Part shown: in pieces, positions 5,862-6,706 of the stretch
How positions within the stretch are numbered: the first letter of the stretch is position 1
Layout of the letters: the number at the start of each line of letters is the position of its first letter
Notes under the pieces: model-generated
Databases searched by the model: none
What the model was told of the DNA's origin: nothing
The model's input: the letters and a program-made list of their open reading frames with translations, nothing else
DNA from: Lachnospiraceae bacterium
GTDB lineage: Bacteria; Bacillota; Clostridia; Lachnospirales; Lachnospiraceae
DNA length: 6,706 bases
Assembly (NCBI GenBank): GCA_017961385.1
Contig: JAGCXJ010000267.1
Coordinates: 1 to 6,706 of the forward strand
Direction of reading: 5' to 3'
Made by a program: the position numbers and the translations under genes

Positions 5862-6706
5862 CATACTCCCTGCATATCAAACAGCGACATCTGCGAATAT
5901 CTATCCGGCAGTGTCCTGATATATTCAAAGCATTCATCCGGTCTGTACATGATGCCGTTTTTTTTGCACATGTCCTTAAACAGTCTCATCAGACTTTTGG
6001 AATTCGGACTGTCAAGTTCATATGCATTGCCGTATGTTTCTATATACTTTTGCTTAAGTCCGGGGAAATGCTTGTCCAGTGCGTCATAGTAGTACTCCCT
6101 GTCCCCTTCTCTGAGAGTCATCCCCATTCCAAAACATATGATACCCTTTACGTCTACCCGAATGCACTCACTGATGATACTCTCAATATTTGCTTCTGTA
6201 TCATTGATGTAAGGCAGGATGGGAGAAAGCCACACAACAGTCGGTATGCCTCTGTCTTTCATCCTTTCAAGGACCTCGATCCTTCTTTTGGTGTTGCACA
6301 CATTCGGTTCTATTATCGAACACAGCCTGTCATCATATGTAGTAAGAGTCATCTGTACCACGCACTTGGCGTTTTTATTGATCGTATCCAAAAGATCGAT
6401 ATCTTCAAGGATGCGATCAGACTTGGTCTGTATCGCTGCCCCAAACCCGTATTTGGCTATAATCTTTAAACACTTTCTTGTCATTCGGAGTTTTTCTTCG
6501 CAGTGCATGTAAGGATCTGACATTGCTCCGGTTGCGATCATGCATCTTTTTCTTTTTGACTTTAATGCATTCTCCAAAAGCTCGGGTGCATTCTGCTTGA
6601 CTTCAATATCCTCAAAAGGATGCGTAAACCTGTAGCACTTGCTCCTGCTGTCGCAATAGATACAGCCGTGGCTGCAGCCTCTGTATATATTCATTCCGCA
6701 CTGACC
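5861..6706 (-). CDS. SplB-like (COG1533) radical SAM protein, 5' end cut by window edge
   Basis: This is a radical SAM iron-sulfur enzyme of the SplB-like family. Numbering from the first in-window ATG (6694, 277 aa), the 4Fe-4S-binding CX3CX2C motif is C7-C11-C14, with C20 close behind. Further family-like segments are ATGAMSDPY (54-62), QTKSDR (89-94), VVWLSPILPYIND (153-165) and FGMGMTLREGDREY (188-201). The reading frame stays open from that ATG to the window edge (codons for G-Q-C-G), the ATG has no ribosome binding site, and it would put the cluster only six residues from the start. Homologues I recall carry roughly ten or more residues before NIYRGC. The true start is therefore probably beyond 6706. 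It differs from canonical spore photoproduct lyase: the residue after the third cysteine is Asp rather than the Tyr of the CYLQT-type motif. It ends in QMSLF (268-272), resembling a sliding-clamp-binding peptide. The substrate is unknown; DNA lesion repair is possible from the neighbours but unproven. Confidence 0.88.
   Translation of the reverse strand, partial: GQCGMNIYRGCSHGCIYCDSRSKCYRFTHPFEDIEVKQNAPELLENALKSKRKRCMIATGAMSDPYMHCEEKLRMTRKCLKIIAKYGFGAAIQTKSDRILEDIDLLDTINKNAKCVVQMTLTTYDDRLCSIIEPNVCNTKRRIEVLERMKDRGIPTVVWLSPILPYINDTEANIESIISECIRVDVKGIICFGMGMTLREGDREYYYDALDKHFPGLKQKYIETYGNAYELDSPNSKSLMRLFKDMCKKNGIMYRPDECFEYIRTLPDRYSQMSLFDMQGV
5866..5871 (-). promoter_or_regulatory. Ribosome binding site choosing between tandem ATGs of the SAP gene
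   Basis: AGGGAG on the minus strand precedes two consecutive ATG codons. Its spacing is 1 nt to the ATG at 5864, too close for normal initiation, and 4 nt to the ATG at 5861, which is short but workable. The products differ by one methionine only. Confidence 0.5.

Noticed and set aside
5813..6469. A 218-codon plus-strand open frame
   Set aside because: It is antisense to the radical SAM gene, whose cysteine motif and family segments are clear. Its product resembles no family I recognise.

Overview
The window looks like a chromosomal segment of a Gram-positive anaerobe of the Clostridia, most likely a Lachnospiraceae-type genome. This rests on codon habits seen throughout (heavy ATA for Ile, AGA for Arg, GGA for Gly, with GC in the mid-40s by eye), on purine-rich ribosome binding sites, on the uvrB-uvrA gene order, and on the type of SplB-like radical SAM protein present. 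No species can be named from the sequence alone.

Almost every base is coding, and all five genes lie on the minus strand, read from right to left. In transcription order they are: (1) an SplB-like (COG1533) radical SAM protein whose first few codons lie off the right edge (5861-6706); (2) a small SAP-domain protein starting inside the stop region of gene 1 (5244-5861/5864); (3) a YcaQ/AlkX-family winged-helix DNA glycosylase homologue overlapping the end of gene 2 by 17 nt (4055-5260); (4) uvrB, after a 56-bp gap that carries a possible promoter (2013-3998); (5) uvrA, overlapping the end of uvrB by 8 nt and cut by the left edge after 673 codons (1-2020).

Genes 1-3 are tightly coupled by overlaps, as are genes 4-5, so the region reads as one operon or two abutting ones. 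The best-understood products concern DNA damage. UvrA and UvrB find and verify bulky lesions in nucleotide excision repair. The YcaQ-like protein keeps the Q-F-D catalytic motif of the interstrand-crosslink glycosylases. The SAP domain is a small nucleic-acid-binding fold. The radical SAM protein is a distant relative of spore photoproduct lyase and ends in a QMSLF motif resembling a sliding-clamp-binding peptide. A joint bulky-lesion/crosslink repair module is an attractive inference, but only UvrA and UvrB have a secure function. I saw no RNA genes, mobile elements, CRISPR arrays, or non-coding stretches longer than about 60 bp.
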